A DNA stretch of 44,420 bases, taken from Coxiellaceae bacterium (lineage in GTDB: Bacteria > Pseudomonadota > Gammaproteobacteria > Comchoanobacterales > Comchoanobacteraceae). Each line of letters opens with the position of its first letter. The first letter of the stretch is position 1. A program made the position numbers and the translations under genes. Shown piece after piece: positions 17,364 through 26,678 of this stretch. Location of the stretch: assembly GCA_902603055.1 (NCBI GenBank), contig CACKTD010000009.1:1-44420 (forward strand), given 5' to 3'. The notes below the pieces were generated by a model that was not told the DNA's origin, searched no databases, and saw only the letters and a list, made by a program, of their open reading frames with translations.

Positions 17364-18146
17364 ATGAAAACGCATGACTTTTATCAACCCCACCTAGTAA
17401 CAAGCATTATATGTTTGTTCATTAACGCAGCATCAATAGCAATGCTAATGATGCTTAATATTGACCACCAGTACATTCACCAAACGTTTGCGGTTTTGTT
17501 ACTTATAAACTTTTTTGTATTTACTTTACAAATTGCTTATAACGGTAATAATCCCATTGCCGCCGGATTGTTTAATGTATCCTACTTCATTGCAATACTC
17601 AGTTTTTACAGTACTAAGAAGATGAACATCGCCTTCTTTTCCAATGTAATATCTGCACAAGCAATACTCTTAACATTTGATTTAATTGCCTGTTTCGTAA
17701 CAGACTTTTTTTCAAAAGAGGGTGGAACCTATCGGTTTTTACCTGCTGATTGGCAATTAGGTATTGTCCGTATTTATGTTGGTATTTCTTTAATACCATA
17801 CTTTGCAGACAAATTATTGATTGTATTAGAACCTAACAGTACTTTATTTACTTTTGCTTTCTTAGAAATGATCGTTAGTTTTACTCTTGTACTTGGATTT
17901 TTCACAAGATTAGGTTGTATCGTTTTTGTGATTTACATGGCCTCAATTTATATTACAGGTGTAGATTCAACATCATTGTTCTGGTTTGATTCGATTAGTG
18001 CTTGGGAGTATCCGATCTTTTTCTTGATTATAATTATTACATACTTCATTAATGGAGCTTCAGTAATATCTATTGATCACATTATTTCAAGGCTGTATAC
18101 CTTACCAAATATTTATTATTTCTTTACTAGTCCAAGAGACTATTAA
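17364..18146 (+). CDS. DoxX-like multi-pass membrane protein
   Basis: This 260-residue protein has about eight hydrophobic segments. The second half (about 130-240) resembles DoxX/DoxD-type membrane proteins: L-G-I-V-R-I-Y-V-G, then L-V-L-G-F-F-T-R-L-G, then E-Y-P-I-F-F and a final I-N-G-A-S. DoxX relatives act in redox or envelope functions, but no specific substrate is implied. The N-terminal four segments are not recognised. It starts 15 bases after rlmB with its own TATAAT, and a strong intrinsic terminator follows, so it may be a one-gene unit. A regulator is not visible nearby. Confidence 0.65.
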   Translation: MKTHDFYQPHLVTSIICLFINAASIAMLMMLNIDHQYIHQTFAVLLLINFFVFTLQIAYNGNNPIAAGLFNVSYFIAILSFYSTKKMNIAFFSNVISAQAILLTFDLIACFVTDFFSKEGGTYRFLPADWQLGIVRIYVGISLIPYFADKLLIVLEPNSTLFTFAFLEMIVSFTLVLGFFTRLGCIVFVIYMASIYITGVDSTSLFWFDSISAWEYPIFFLIIIITYFINGASVISIDHIISRLYTLPNIYYFFTSPRDY

Positions 18147-18158
18147 TCATCAAACATT

Positions 18159-18181
18159 AAATCCCCCGATAGGGGGATTTT
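18159..18181 (+). terminator. Intrinsic terminator after the DoxX-like gene
   Basis: A perfect 9-bp stem AAATCCCCC / GGGGGATTT with a 4-base GATA loop ends in a T-rich tract (TTTTA). It separates the DoxX-like gene from the mscS-type gene and lies just before that gene's ribosome binding site. Confidence 0.88.
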
Positions 18182-18186
18182 ACTTT

Positions 18187-18191
18187 AGGAG
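18187..18191 (+). promoter_or_regulatory. Ribosome binding site of the MscS-type gene
   Basis: AGGAG lies 5 bases before the ATG at 18197, which fixes that start. It is one of the few strong Shine-Dalgarno sequences in the window. Confidence 0.7.
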
Positions 18192-18196
18192 CTTCT

Positions 18197-19879
18197 ATGT
18201 ACGGTTATATTCATTACTTTGTAGATACCTTATATTATTATGGTCTATTGATGGGAACCTATTATCAGAATGAACAATTTTTAAATCTTAGTTTACTTTC
18301 TCTTTCTGCGATTTCATTAATAGGTATAGGGCTCTTATTTCTTTATTTAATTCATAAGCTATTTATACGTTTCAAATTATATACTTTGAACAACTTATTT
18401 CTATTGTCTTTGGGTATATTTGTTATTTATGTAACATCTCTGCTGTATTCAATACCATACTTAAACGCTCCATTGATTAAACGAATGAAGATAAATCTAA
18501 CTCAATATATTGATTTCATTGCTACTTTTGTAATTGGATTGACATTTGTCTTATATCTTTTTAATGATGCAGTCAATGCTGTTAGAGCACACAAATATTT
18601 GAAAGCCTATAGTATCCCATACGTATTGGTTACTGCCATATTATTCAATCTGACGATATTAATAGAACCATTGACTAGTTTTGGTTTTCCTCTTTATTAT
18701 ATTGATCAATATATAAAAACTATTACATTATTATTTTTAGCTCCAATAGTTGCTACCTTCGTAATAAACTTTATAAATTATGTTGTTAAGCAGAAGGATT
18801 TAAAGAAAATATTAACTACTATATTTTATTATCAAACTATCGCGTTATTTTTATTGTTAGCATATGATGCTATAGAATTAAATGATATTAACTTTGTTCA
18901 TTACTTTGCATCCTTGTTTTCATTATTTTTGATTCAAGCTGTAATAATCTTAAAACCTTACGTAAAACACCTTTATAAAGAAGATCTTATAAAACATTAT
19001 TTTAAGTATGTTTATTTACTTTTGGTATCTGTATTTATATGTTTATCTATCTTAAATATTCTTTATTATGATTCATTCATTTATTTTGTTATTACATACC
19101 CTGTTTTACATGCCTTAATTGTTCTACTTTTTGCAACATTAGGTATTATATTTATTTATACACATTTTATCGCTGATAATTTAATACTTTCAAATAATAC
19201 TTTTTCAAAATTAATAGGTAGAATTGCGATATTGTTAATTGCTGATTATGCATTAATTGTAGTTCTTGAAGATCTTGGTGTTTCATCAACACCATTGATT
19301 GCAATCACTGCTTCAGCTACCTTTGCTCTTGGTTTTGCTGCAAGTAATTCACTTTCTAATATTGTTGCTTGTTTTTGGGTTGTATTTTTTAATCCTTATA
19401 GAATAGGTGATTGGGTGAATTTTGGTACTGTTTTGAAAGGAGTTAGAATGAAAGGTATCGTTACTGATATTGACTTTCTATTTACGAAGATCACTACTGT
19501 AACAGGTAAAGTAATCACAGTCCCAAATGACTATGTTATGAAAGAGCCAATTGAGAATTTAACAAGGGCAAAATCAAAATGTATTCGATTGACAATAGAT
19601 GTGCCTGTTGATTATGGCGCGAATATACCAAATGCTATAAAAGTTGTTTTAGGTGTTATGAATGCATCAAAGCACTCGGTAGCAGGTAAGGATAATATAT
19701 GTTATATCAAAGAATTTGGATCTTCTGCAATCAATTTGGTTTGTGGTATGTGGGTCTCTAATGTTAGTAATACAGTCATTGCTAAATCAGATATTATTAA
19801 TGATATCAATGATGCGTTTACTAAGTATAAGATAGGGTTCCCATACAGTAGGTTAGATGTTCATTTAGTAAAAGAGTAA
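18197..19879 (+). CDS. Large MscS-family mechanosensitive channel
   Basis: MscS channels open under membrane tension to release solutes in osmotic downshock. The 560-residue protein has about ten N-terminal membrane segments (to about residue 355) before the conserved MscS core. The pore helix is rich in Ala and Gly (T-A-S-A-T-F-A-L-G-F-A-A-S-N-S-L-S-N), followed by the beta domain with F-N-P-Y-R-I-G-D-W-V and G-K-V-I-T-V-P-N-D-Y-V. It is far larger than E. coli MscS (286) and lacks the periplasmic domain of MscK; it is closer in size to YbdG/YnaI relatives but with more helices. It converges with murB, leaving a single base between stops. Confidence 0.88.
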   Translation: MYGYIHYFVDTLYYYGLLMGTYYQNEQFLNLSLLSLSAISLIGIGLLFLYLIHKLFIRFKLYTLNNLFLLSLGIFVIYVTSLLYSIPYLNAPLIKRMKINLTQYIDFIATFVIGLTFVLYLFNDAVNAVRAHKYLKAYSIPYVLVTAILFNLTILIEPLTSFGFPLYYIDQYIKTITLLFLAPIVATFVINFINYVVKQKDLKKILTTIFYYQTIALFLLLAYDAIELNDINFVHYFASLFSLFLIQAVIILKPYVKHLYKEDLIKHYFKYVYLLLVSVFICLSILNILYYDSFIYFVITYPVLHALIVLLFATLGIIFIYTHFIADNLILSNNTFSKLIGRIAILLIADYALIVVLEDLGVSSTPLIAITASATFALGFAASNSLSNIVACFWVVFFNPYRIGDWVNFGTVLKGVRMKGIVTDIDFLFTKITTVTGKVITVPNDYVMKEPIENLTRAKSKCIRLTIDVPVDYGANIPNAIKVVLGVMNASKHSVAGKDNICYIKEFGSSAINLVCGMWVSNVSNTVIAKSDIINDINDAFTKYKIGFPYSRLDVHLVKE

Positions 19880-19880
19880 G

Positions 19881-20723
19881 TTAGATTAAAATAACTTCAG
19901 TTTCAAGTTGTACATCATGGTGATTTGCAACTTGATCTTTTATGTAGACAATCAATTCACGAATATCCTTAGATGATGCGTTGCCGTTATTTTCAATAAA
20001 GTTAGCATGCTTCATACTGATGCTAGCGTCTTGTATTGAATGTCCTTTTAGATTACATGATTCTATCAGTGATGCTGCATGATGAGGGTATGGATTCTTG
20101 AAAACAGAGCCACAATTAAATGTGCCAATAGGCTGTGTGCTATTTCGTTTATCCATGCACTGTTTAAGATTCATCTTTGCTTTTTCACTACAACCAACTT
20201 TAAATTCTAAAACGCAGCTTAAAAATCTGATCTTATGATTTGTTTTGAGTGCTCGATAAAAAGGATGAAATTCATGCTGATTTAATCTAATAATACACCC
20301 ATTTTCATCGATAACTTCAACGAATCTTACATGATCCCATGTTTCTTCACCAAATGCACCAGCATTCATGACTAACGCACCACCCATTGTTCCAGGAATT
20401 CCTGCAAAGAAAACACCTTGTTCGTAACCTCTTTCTTTACATATCTTTGCAACCTTTGCACAAGGTGTGCCACATTGGACGTATAGTTTATTATTAGGTA
20501 ATTCGTGAATAGCACTTAATGATTTTGTTAATACAACATTTTGTTCAATGAGATCAGGAAGTAAAACGTTGCTACCTAGACCAATCCATAATCCAAAGTC
20601 TTTTTGTTTTCTAACCCAAAGGCTTAGTTCATAAAATGATTCTGGTACGAATACATTTTTAGCAATTGAAGCAATTTTAAAACTATTATATTTCTTTAAG
20701 CTGTAATCGGTGTATTCTGGCAT
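19881..20723 (-). CDS. murB: UDP-N-acetylenolpyruvoylglucosamine reductase
   Basis: MurB is the FAD/NADPH enzyme that completes UDP-N-acetylmuramate, the second committed step in peptidoglycan synthesis. Family motifs are present: N-S-F-K near the N terminus, L-G-S-N-V-L-L, G-I-P-G-T-M-G-G-A-L-V-M-N-A-G-A-F-G, C-G-S-V-F-K-N-P and a late E-V-I-L. The 280-residue length suggests the type II form. The start lies inside the last 28 bases of murC, so translation is coupled. The division and cell-wall cluster that usually surrounds murC-murB (ftsW, murG, ddl, ftsQ, ftsA) is absent from this locus. Confidence 0.95.
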   Translation of the reverse strand: MPEYTDYSLKKYNSFKIASIAKNVFVPESFYELSLWVRKQKDFGLWIGLGSNVLLPDLIEQNVVLTKSLSAIHELPNNKLYVQCGTPCAKVAKICKERGYEQGVFFAGIPGTMGGALVMNAGAFGEETWDHVRFVEVIDENGCIIRLNQHEFHPFYRALKTNHKIRFLSCVLEFKVGCSEKAKMNLKQCMDKRNSTQPIGTFNCGSVFKNPYPHHAASLIESCNLKGHSIQDASISMKHANFIENNGNASSKDIRELIVYIKDQVANHHDVQLETEVILI

Positions 20724-22075
20724 GTTTTTACAAGATCATTTGCAATTTTGGTAATGTTGCCAGCACCAAGGAAAACAACAATTACATCAGATTTAACATA
20801 ACGGGTTAAAGTAGCTTTCATTTTCGAGTGATCAAGTAATAAACAGGTTTTGCACTTATTTGTTTTAAGCTTATCCTGTAATTTTTTAATATTGTTATCA
20901 TGGTCAACAACATTGGTTGGATCAAAAACATCCAATAGTATAACAGTTTGAGCTAATGATAAACTCAGTGCAAATTCACTTAAAAAGCTTTTTAGACGAT
21001 ACAATCGATGTGGTTGAAAAACTACAATAATTTCTTTTTTTAATTGATTTAAACTTTCCAGAACATTTTTAACTTCTGTTGGATGATGAGCATAATCATC
21101 AATAATTTGTGCATTAAATTTACCGATGGTTGTAGTTCCTAAAGCCTTCATTCTACGATCAATGCCAGGGAAGGATTCAGCTGCTTTAATGATTTTTTCA
21201 ATATCTGGAAAATATTGATGAATTAAACTGATTGCACCAACCACGTTAAATGCGTTAAATAGTCCCAGTGTTTTGATTGTTAAAGAATAAGATTCAACAG
21301 TTGGTTTTTTAATTTTTAGTTTTATTGTGATACTGTCTTTTTTTTGAGTTGTTGAAGTAATGTGATAATCAGCACTTCGATGTGTTCCATAAGTAATGAC
21401 TGTATTATCAAAATCCTTAATCATTTTTGATATTTGTGGATCATCAATAAATACATTTAAAAATTTAGACCGTTTTGCAAACCCCGTCATTTTATCAATT
21501 AATACGTTAAAATTATCTTCATGAAATTCTAAATGATCTGCTTCTAGGTTAGTGAGAAGTACGTGTGTTGGTTCACAGTTTAACACAGAGCCATCGCTTT
21601 CATCAGCTTCATATACAAACGTCTGTTTTCCTTGGAATTTTGCATTAGAAAAACCACTTGGTGATGCTCCAATGAGATATGACGAATCCATTTTAAGAGA
21701 TTGCATTATCCATGCTATAAAAGCAGTAGTTGTTGATTTACCATGGGTACCTGTAACCGCAATGTTATTTTTAAATTTTGAACCTATTTCTGCAATCAGT
21801 TCAGATCTATGAATACAGGGTATATTTCTGTTGACGGCAGCAACTAAGTCATTATGTTGTGATTTAATTGCAGTAGAATAAACAACATAATTTACATGTG
21901 CCATATTAGGATATTCTTTTTGGAAGACTTCAATATGTGATTCTACGAAAAAATTTGGAAGGTTACCATTAAATCCATGATCTGTTCCTGAAACTCTATG
22001 GCCTTGATCACATAAAAATTTTGCAAGTGCGCTCATGCCTGTACCAAGGATTCCGATCAAATGATAATGTGCCAT
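20696..22075 (-). CDS. murC: UDP-N-acetylmuramate-L-alanine ligase
   Basis: MurC adds L-alanine to UDP-MurNAc with ATP, starting the peptidoglycan stem peptide. The N-terminal Rossmann region begins H-L-I-G-I-L-G-T-G-M-S. The P-loop G-T-H-G-K-S is at 109-114, followed by E-A-D-E-S-D-G-S, the central N-x-x-N segment, and D-D-Y-A-H-H-P-T-E in the C-terminal domain. At 459 residues it is the usual size. AGAGG lies 8 bases before the ATG. The related ligase Mpl has a similar plan; adjacency to murB favours MurC. It follows the orphan membrane gene at 22134. Confidence 0.93.
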   Translation of the reverse strand: MAHYHLIGILGTGMSALAKFLCDQGHRVSGTDHGFNGNLPNFFVESHIEVFQKEYPNMAHVNYVVYSTAIKSQHNDLVAAVNRNIPCIHRSELIAEIGSKFKNNIAVTGTHGKSTTTAFIAWIMQSLKMDSSYLIGASPSGFSNAKFQGKQTFVYEADESDGSVLNCEPTHVLLTNLEADHLEFHEDNFNVLIDKMTGFAKRSKFLNVFIDDPQISKMIKDFDNTVITYGTHRSADYHITSTTQKKDSITIKLKIKKPTVESYSLTIKTLGLFNAFNVVGAISLIHQYFPDIEKIIKAAESFPGIDRRMKALGTTTIGKFNAQIIDDYAHHPTEVKNVLESLNQLKKEIIVVFQPHRLYRLKSFLSEFALSLSLAQTVILLDVFDPTNVVDHDNNIKKLQDKLKTNKCKTCLLLDHSKMKATLTRYVKSDVIVVFLGAGNITKIANDLVKTCQNTPITA

Positions 22076-22133
22076 GTATATACCTCTAAAAGTTTATTCT
22101 TTCATGCGTGTTGTATCGTGTCAAGAGACATCT

Positions 22134-23408
22134 CTAGGATATAGTGCAGCTATTTCTTACTTGATTTTCAGTAGGTTGATTAGTTGATGAGTATAATTCA
22201 TCATTAACTGCATTAACATTCGCAAAACTTTCGGATGGTACTGGTTTATTAGTTGTTTCATGCTCTTTAACTGCTTCACTAAGTTTTATTGTATCCCTAT
22301 CAAATATACGGTCTTTGCTTCTTAATTGATTATACGTAAGACCATAAATACTGGATAATACTAATCCTCCAAACCATACAAGTTTATCAAGATAATCAAT
22401 AAAACTTTTACTTACATCAATCGCTAATAAATTAACAACTACAACAGCCATTCGGTTGGCAAAAAGTGAGAAGGCTAAGAATGATAGTACAAATTGAATT
22501 AGAGTTAAAGTAAGATGAAAATCAGGTTTTTTTTCATATAATGATACAAATATCCGATGACAAATAAATGAAATTGCCATTGATACGCATAATGTTGATA
22601 CACTCACAATCTTTTCAAATAATGTTAATAAATTAAGAAAACTATTTGAAAAAATATATGGGTTTTTAAATAAAATGAGGTTGTTTAGTAAATAGAAACA
22701 TAAGATGCCAATTGCAATAGATAAAACTAGGAATAATATCTGATATTGTATATTATTTGGAATATTAGTAGGTTTTTCAATATAAGTAACATTATTATTT
22801 AGTTTGTTAGTCTTATTAATTCTTTTGATCAACTCTAATCGATTAGCCGTTAAATCTTCTTTATCTGTTATTATCTTGTGTCGCCATAATGTAATACTGA
22901 ATGCAACTAAAATTGAAGCGAATACGACGATTATATGAAGTGATATTGAGTTGATGAGTAGGTGCGTACACAAATAAAAAATTAAATTCAAAAATGATGA
23001 TATTGCAATAAAATCAGCACAAAAATTCATAAATAATGCAAAAAAAATGTTGATATGATTTGTTTTTTGAATTTGGTGGTAAAATTCATTTTCATTAAAC
23101 GAAACATTATCATTCTTCATCTTTTTTATGATTTTTTCAAAAGATGATTGAAAATAATTTTCGCCTCTAGAAACAAAATAGGCAAAAATTCCGGCAATCA
23201 GTGATATTGTAAATATGGTTATACAAACAGGGTATAGACCAAATGTCATAATATCGAAAGCATTCATACCAATTGTGAAAAATACAAGAATAGTATTAAT
23301 AATAGATAATATAGTGCTCAAAAAAGCAAGCAACATGGAATGATCATGCACTTCAGCTGCTTTTTCACGAATATTTTTTAATTCTGACGCAATCCTTGAG
23401 TCTGACAT
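22134..23408 (-). CDS. Unrecognised 8-TM membrane protein with C-terminal CTIS
   Basis: I do not recognise this 424-residue protein. It has two blocks of about four membrane segments (roughly 25-175 and 220-365) separated by a basic loop near 175-215, and then a polar, unstructured C-terminal tail of about 55 residues rich in E, N, S, T and P. The last four residues are C-T-I-S, which fits the eukaryotic CaaX prenylation pattern. No enzyme or transporter motif is visible. It lies 12 bases after pnp on the same strand and 58 bases before murC, so it probably rides at the end of the nusA-pnp operon. The codons look like those of the neighbours. Confidence 0.6.
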   Translation of the reverse strand: MSDSRIASELKNIREKAAEVHDHSMLLAFLSTILSIINTILVFFTIGMNAFDIMTFGLYPVCITIFTISLIAGIFAYFVSRGENYFQSSFEKIIKKMKNDNVSFNENEFYHQIQKTNHINIFFALFMNFCADFIAISSFLNLIFYLCTHLLINSISLHIIVVFASILVAFSITLWRHKIITDKEDLTANRLELIKRINKTNKLNNNVTYIEKPTNIPNNIQYQILFLVLSIAIGILCFYLLNNLILFKNPYIFSNSFLNLLTLFEKIVSVSTLCVSMAISFICHRIFVSLYEKKPDFHLTLTLIQFVLSFLAFSLFANRMAVVVVNLLAIDVSKSFIDYLDKLVWFGGLVLSSIYGLTYNQLRSKDRIFDRDTIKLSEAVKEHETTNKPVPSESFANVNAVNDELYSSTNQPTENQVRNSCTIS

Positions 23409-23420
23409 AACTTTTCAATA

Positions 23421-25487
23421 TTATGCAGTAGATGTAAGATCCTTTAATGTGAGCTTGATTCTATTTTGACGATCAATTTCACAAACCTTAACCTTTAATA
23501 CATCTTCTAACTTTAATTTATCATTAATATCATAAACATGTTCATCAGATATCTGTGAGATATGTAGGAAACCATCCTTACCAACTGGTAATTGAACAAA
23601 TGCTCCAAACTCTAATATTTTAGTTATTTTACCTTCATATATCTGTCCAACTTCTACATCTGCTGTTAAATTAGTGATATAAGTTTTAGCAGCTTCAGCA
23701 TCACTTCCATTCGTTGAACTAATTTTTACTAATCCATTATCATCAATATCGATATCAACACCAAATTTTTCTGTGATTTCTCGTATTGTCGCACCACCTT
23801 TCCCAATAACAATTTTTATTTTATTTGGATGCACTTTTAAATTACTAATTCGTGGTGCATATTCAGAAACGTCAGATCGTGGTTTGGATAAGGCTTTTTC
23901 CATTAACTCTAGAATATGAATTCTACCGGATTTGGCTTGATCTAATGCTTTTATCATAACTGCTCTATCAATACCATCTATTTTGATATCCATTTGTAAA
24001 GCAGTGATTCCGTTTCTAGTACCAGCAACTTTAAAGTCCATATCCCCAAGATGATCTTCATCTCCTAAAATATCAGTTAAAATGGCAAAGTCTTTATCTT
24101 CTTTAATAAGACCCATTGCTATACCAGCAACGTGATTTTTTAACGGTACACCGGCATCCATTAAAGCTAACGAACTAGCACAAACTGTGGCCATGGAGCT
24201 TGATCCATTTGAATCAAGAATTTCAGATACTAATCTTAGAGAGTAGGGGAATTCAGTTGGTGCTGGTATGATTGGCTTAAGTGCTTTTTTGGCTAAATTA
24301 CCATGGCCAATTTCACGTCTTTTAGGAGATCCCGCAAATCCAAGCTCGCCTGTACAAAATGATGGAAAATTGTAATGCAATAAGAAGCGATCCTTAAATT
24401 CACCATTAGCATCATCGATTATCTGTGCATCTTTATCGCTAGAACCTAAAGTTACGACAGTGAGAGAAGTTGTTTCACCACGTTTGAAAACTGCAGAACC
24501 ATGTGTTCTTTTTAACATGCCTGGTCTAATATCTATATCTCGAACAGTTGTGAGATCTCTTCCATCTAGGCGAGATTTAGCCTTAAGAGCCATTGTTCGT
24601 ACAGTATCCTTAACAATTGATTTAAAGGTGTCTTTGTAAAGCTGTATTTTTGTGTCATCAACACCATCAATAATTTTTGCTAGTAAGGATTCAAGTTCTA
24701 TATTACGTTCTTTTTTACTTTTGATAGACACTGCTTTCTGAATATCTTTTGTATGTTTTGAAAGGTCAACTGTTTCGACAGTCACTGTAGGTAACTTAAC
24801 TGTTTCGACTTTACATTGTTTAACAAATTTTTCAATGTGATCTATGTATTTTTTGATATTCTCATGTGCGAAGTCAATTGCATCTAGTACAACCTTTTCA
24901 GGTAATTCTGAAGACATAGCTTCAACCATTATAACTCCTGACTTGCTAGCAGTTACAAATAAATCAAGTTTTGATTTTTCGATTTGTTCCTTTGTAGGAT
25001 TTAATATAAAGTCTTTTCCATCATATCCAACTTTAACACCAGCAACGATATGTTTACAGGGTATACCAGTTAGAGCTGTAGCAATTGTACTAGCTAATAG
25101 AGCATTGACGTCAGAATCAGTTTTAGGATCTAAAGACATCGCAATTGTCATGATTTGCATTTCTTGATTAAAATCATCTGCAAAAGTAGGACGAAGAGAA
25201 CGATCTATAATTCTGCATTTCAAAATTTCTGACTCTGATGGTCGACCTTCTCTTTTTAAAAATCCACCTGGAAAGCGGCCACCTGCATAATATTTATCCT
25301 GATAATCAACTCTTAATGGAAAGAAATCATTGACTGTATCAAAGTTCTTATCCCATACGACAGCGGAAAAAATTTGAGAATCACCTTCTTCAACTACGAC
25401 TGATCCGTGTGCTTGATTGGCAAAATAGCCAGTTTCTAAATTGTAAGTTCTCTGGCCTATTTCAAAGCTATAAGTGTTAATTGACAT
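23421..25487 (-). CDS. pnp: Polyribonucleotide nucleotidyltransferase (PNPase)
   Basis: PNPase degrades RNA 3' to 5' using phosphate and is part of the RNA degradosome. Domains run in normal order: RNase PH 1 (about 10-140), an all-alpha linker, RNase PH 2 (about 310-535) with M-D-F-K-V-A-G-T and L-Q-M-D-I-K-I, a KH domain (about 550-610, I-G-K-G-G-A-T-I-R) and an S1 domain (about 618-686). The 688 residues are slightly shorter than E. coli PNPase (711), with a short C-terminal tail after S1. AAAGGA lies 7 bases before the ATG. Only 19 bases separate it from rpsO, leaving little room for the terminator and RNase III hairpin found there in E. coli. Confidence 0.97.
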   Translation of the reverse strand: MSINTYSFEIGQRTYNLETGYFANQAHGSVVVEEGDSQIFSAVVWDKNFDTVNDFFPLRVDYQDKYYAGGRFPGGFLKREGRPSESEILKCRIIDRSLRPTFADDFNQEMQIMTIAMSLDPKTDSDVNALLASTIATALTGIPCKHIVAGVKVGYDGKDFILNPTKEQIEKSKLDLFVTASKSGVIMVEAMSSELPEKVVLDAIDFAHENIKKYIDHIEKFVKQCKVETVKLPTVTVETVDLSKHTKDIQKAVSIKSKKERNIELESLLAKIIDGVDDTKIQLYKDTFKSIVKDTVRTMALKAKSRLDGRDLTTVRDIDIRPGMLKRTHGSAVFKRGETTSLTVVTLGSSDKDAQIIDDANGEFKDRFLLHYNFPSFCTGELGFAGSPKRREIGHGNLAKKALKPIIPAPTEFPYSLRLVSEILDSNGSSSMATVCASSLALMDAGVPLKNHVAGIAMGLIKEDKDFAILTDILGDEDHLGDMDFKVAGTRNGITALQMDIKIDGIDRAVMIKALDQAKSGRIHILELMEKALSKPRSDVSEYAPRISNLKVHPNKIKIVIGKGGATIREITEKFGVDIDIDDNGLVKISSTNGSDAEAAKTYITNLTADVEVGQIYEGKITKILEFGAFVQLPVGKDGFLHISQISDEHVYDINDKLKLEDVLKVKVCEIDRQNRIKLTLKDLTSTA

Positions 25488-25506
25488 TTGTAATCCTTTA
25501 ATTAAG

Positions 25507-25770
25507 TTAACGACGAAGATTGAGTTTCTTTAATAGATCTTGATATCTATCATTTGAAACTTTCTTTAGGTAAGAAAGCATTTTCTTACGTTGGCTGATA
25601 AGTTTTTTCATTCCATAACGGGAGTGTTCATCTTTATGATTTTTTTTAAGGTGTTCTGTTAAATCTTTAATACGCTGAGTTAGTAAAGCAACTTGTACTT
25701 CCGGCGCTCCAGTGTTTTGTATATCTTTTACAGTTTTTTTAATAATTTCTTTCTTTTCAGCTGCTATCAT
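25507..25770 (-). CDS. rpsO: 30S ribosomal protein S15
   Basis: S15 is a primary binder of 16S rRNA helix 22 and joins the platform early in 30S assembly. The 87 residues align along the full family, with T-G-A-P-E-V-Q-V-A-L-L-T-R near the start, the H-x-x-D-x-H-S-R-Y-G motif and L-I-S-Q-R-K-K-M-L-S-Y-L. The ATG overlaps the last base of the truB stop (TAATG). It sits between truB and pnp, the standard order. Confidence 0.98.
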   Translation of the reverse strand: MIAAEKKEIIKKTVKDIQNTGAPEVQVALLTQRIKDLTEHLKKNHKDEHSRYGMKKLISQRKKMLSYLKKVSNDRYQDLLKKLNLRR

Positions 25771-26678
25771 TAGCTGTTCTCCATAATTTCAGATTTCATT
25801 TTAATCGTTTTCGTCAGTGCATGCAAGCAACTTTCAATGTTTTGTATGATTTTAACGGGTTTTATGCCTTCTGTCGTAATACGACCAATTCCTAAAAATT
25901 GATTATTATTATTAAATAAAGCGACCTGATCTAAATAATTATTTGTATTATAGGGTAAGTATTTCCCTTGTTTAAGAGCCTCATAGTCTGCTTCATTGAT
26001 AATAATTTTATAGTCAAAAAGCATACCAATAGATACAGCATCTATAGATGTAATTTCTTCTATATGATGCATATTGTGGTTGTCAAACGGTTCAACCCAT
26101 AGTCGATGCAGTGATTCAACAGTTGCGCCTATTTGAAGTTTATTTCCTAGGTCGTTAACAAGACTTCTTATGTAAGTGCCCTTACTGCAGAAGATATCTA
26201 TTTCAAAGTGTTTATTCTTTTCGTATCGAATAATTTTAATTGAGTGTATGGATATATCTCGTTGGGCCAAATCTAGATAAATACCTTTTCGAGCTAATTT
26301 ATATGCACATTTACCTTTAACTTTAATTGCAGAATAGGGTGGTGGTGATTGTTTTGACTTACCAATAAAGGAATAGAGCGTATTTTTAATATGGTTGTAG
26401 GAGATGTGATTGTAATTATTTTTCTCTAAAATAGTGCCAGTAACATCATAAGTATCAGTTTTAATGCCAAGTTTAATTCCAACCCGATATTTTTTATTTT
26501 TTGAGAGTATATATTGACTAAACTTTGTACCTTCTCCAACACAGATAGGTAACATACCAGTTGCTAGGGGATCCAGCGTACCGCAATGACCTACTTTTTT
26601 TAGTTGAAAGGTTTTTTTAATTTTACTTACAACTTGAGCGGACGTTAAATGAATGGGTTTGTTGATTAGAAATATCAC
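25770..26678 (-). CDS. truB: tRNA pseudouridine-55 synthase
   Basis: TruB makes pseudouridine 55 in the T loop of almost all tRNAs. The catalytic aspartate is in G-H-C-G-T-L-D-P-L-A-T-G-M-L near residue 38. K-K-N-K-K-Y-R and G-T-Y-I-R-S-L-V-N-D-L-G are typical of the family. A C-terminal segment of about 60 residues forms the PUA-like RNA-binding region. The 302 residues are normal. The start overlaps rbfA by 4 bases (ATGA) and the end overlaps rpsO by 1. Confidence 0.97.
   Translation of the reverse strand: MIFLINKPIHLTSAQVVSKIKKTFQLKKVGHCGTLDPLATGMLPICVGEGTKFSQYILSKNKKYRVGIKLGIKTDTYDVTGTILEKNNYNHISYNHIKNTLYSFIGKSKQSPPPYSAIKVKGKCAYKLARKGIYLDLAQRDISIHSIKIIRYEKNKHFEIDIFCSKGTYIRSLVNDLGNKLQIGATVESLHRLWVEPFDNHNMHHIEEITSIDAVSIGMLFDYKIIINEADYEALKQGKYLPYNTNNYLDQVALFNNNNQFLGIGRITTEGIKPVKIIQNIESCLHALTKTIKMKSEIMENS

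Noticed and set aside
22120-22140. Terminator-like AGAGA/TCTCT repeat after murC's upstream gap
   Set aside because: The loop would be only two bases and no T run follows.
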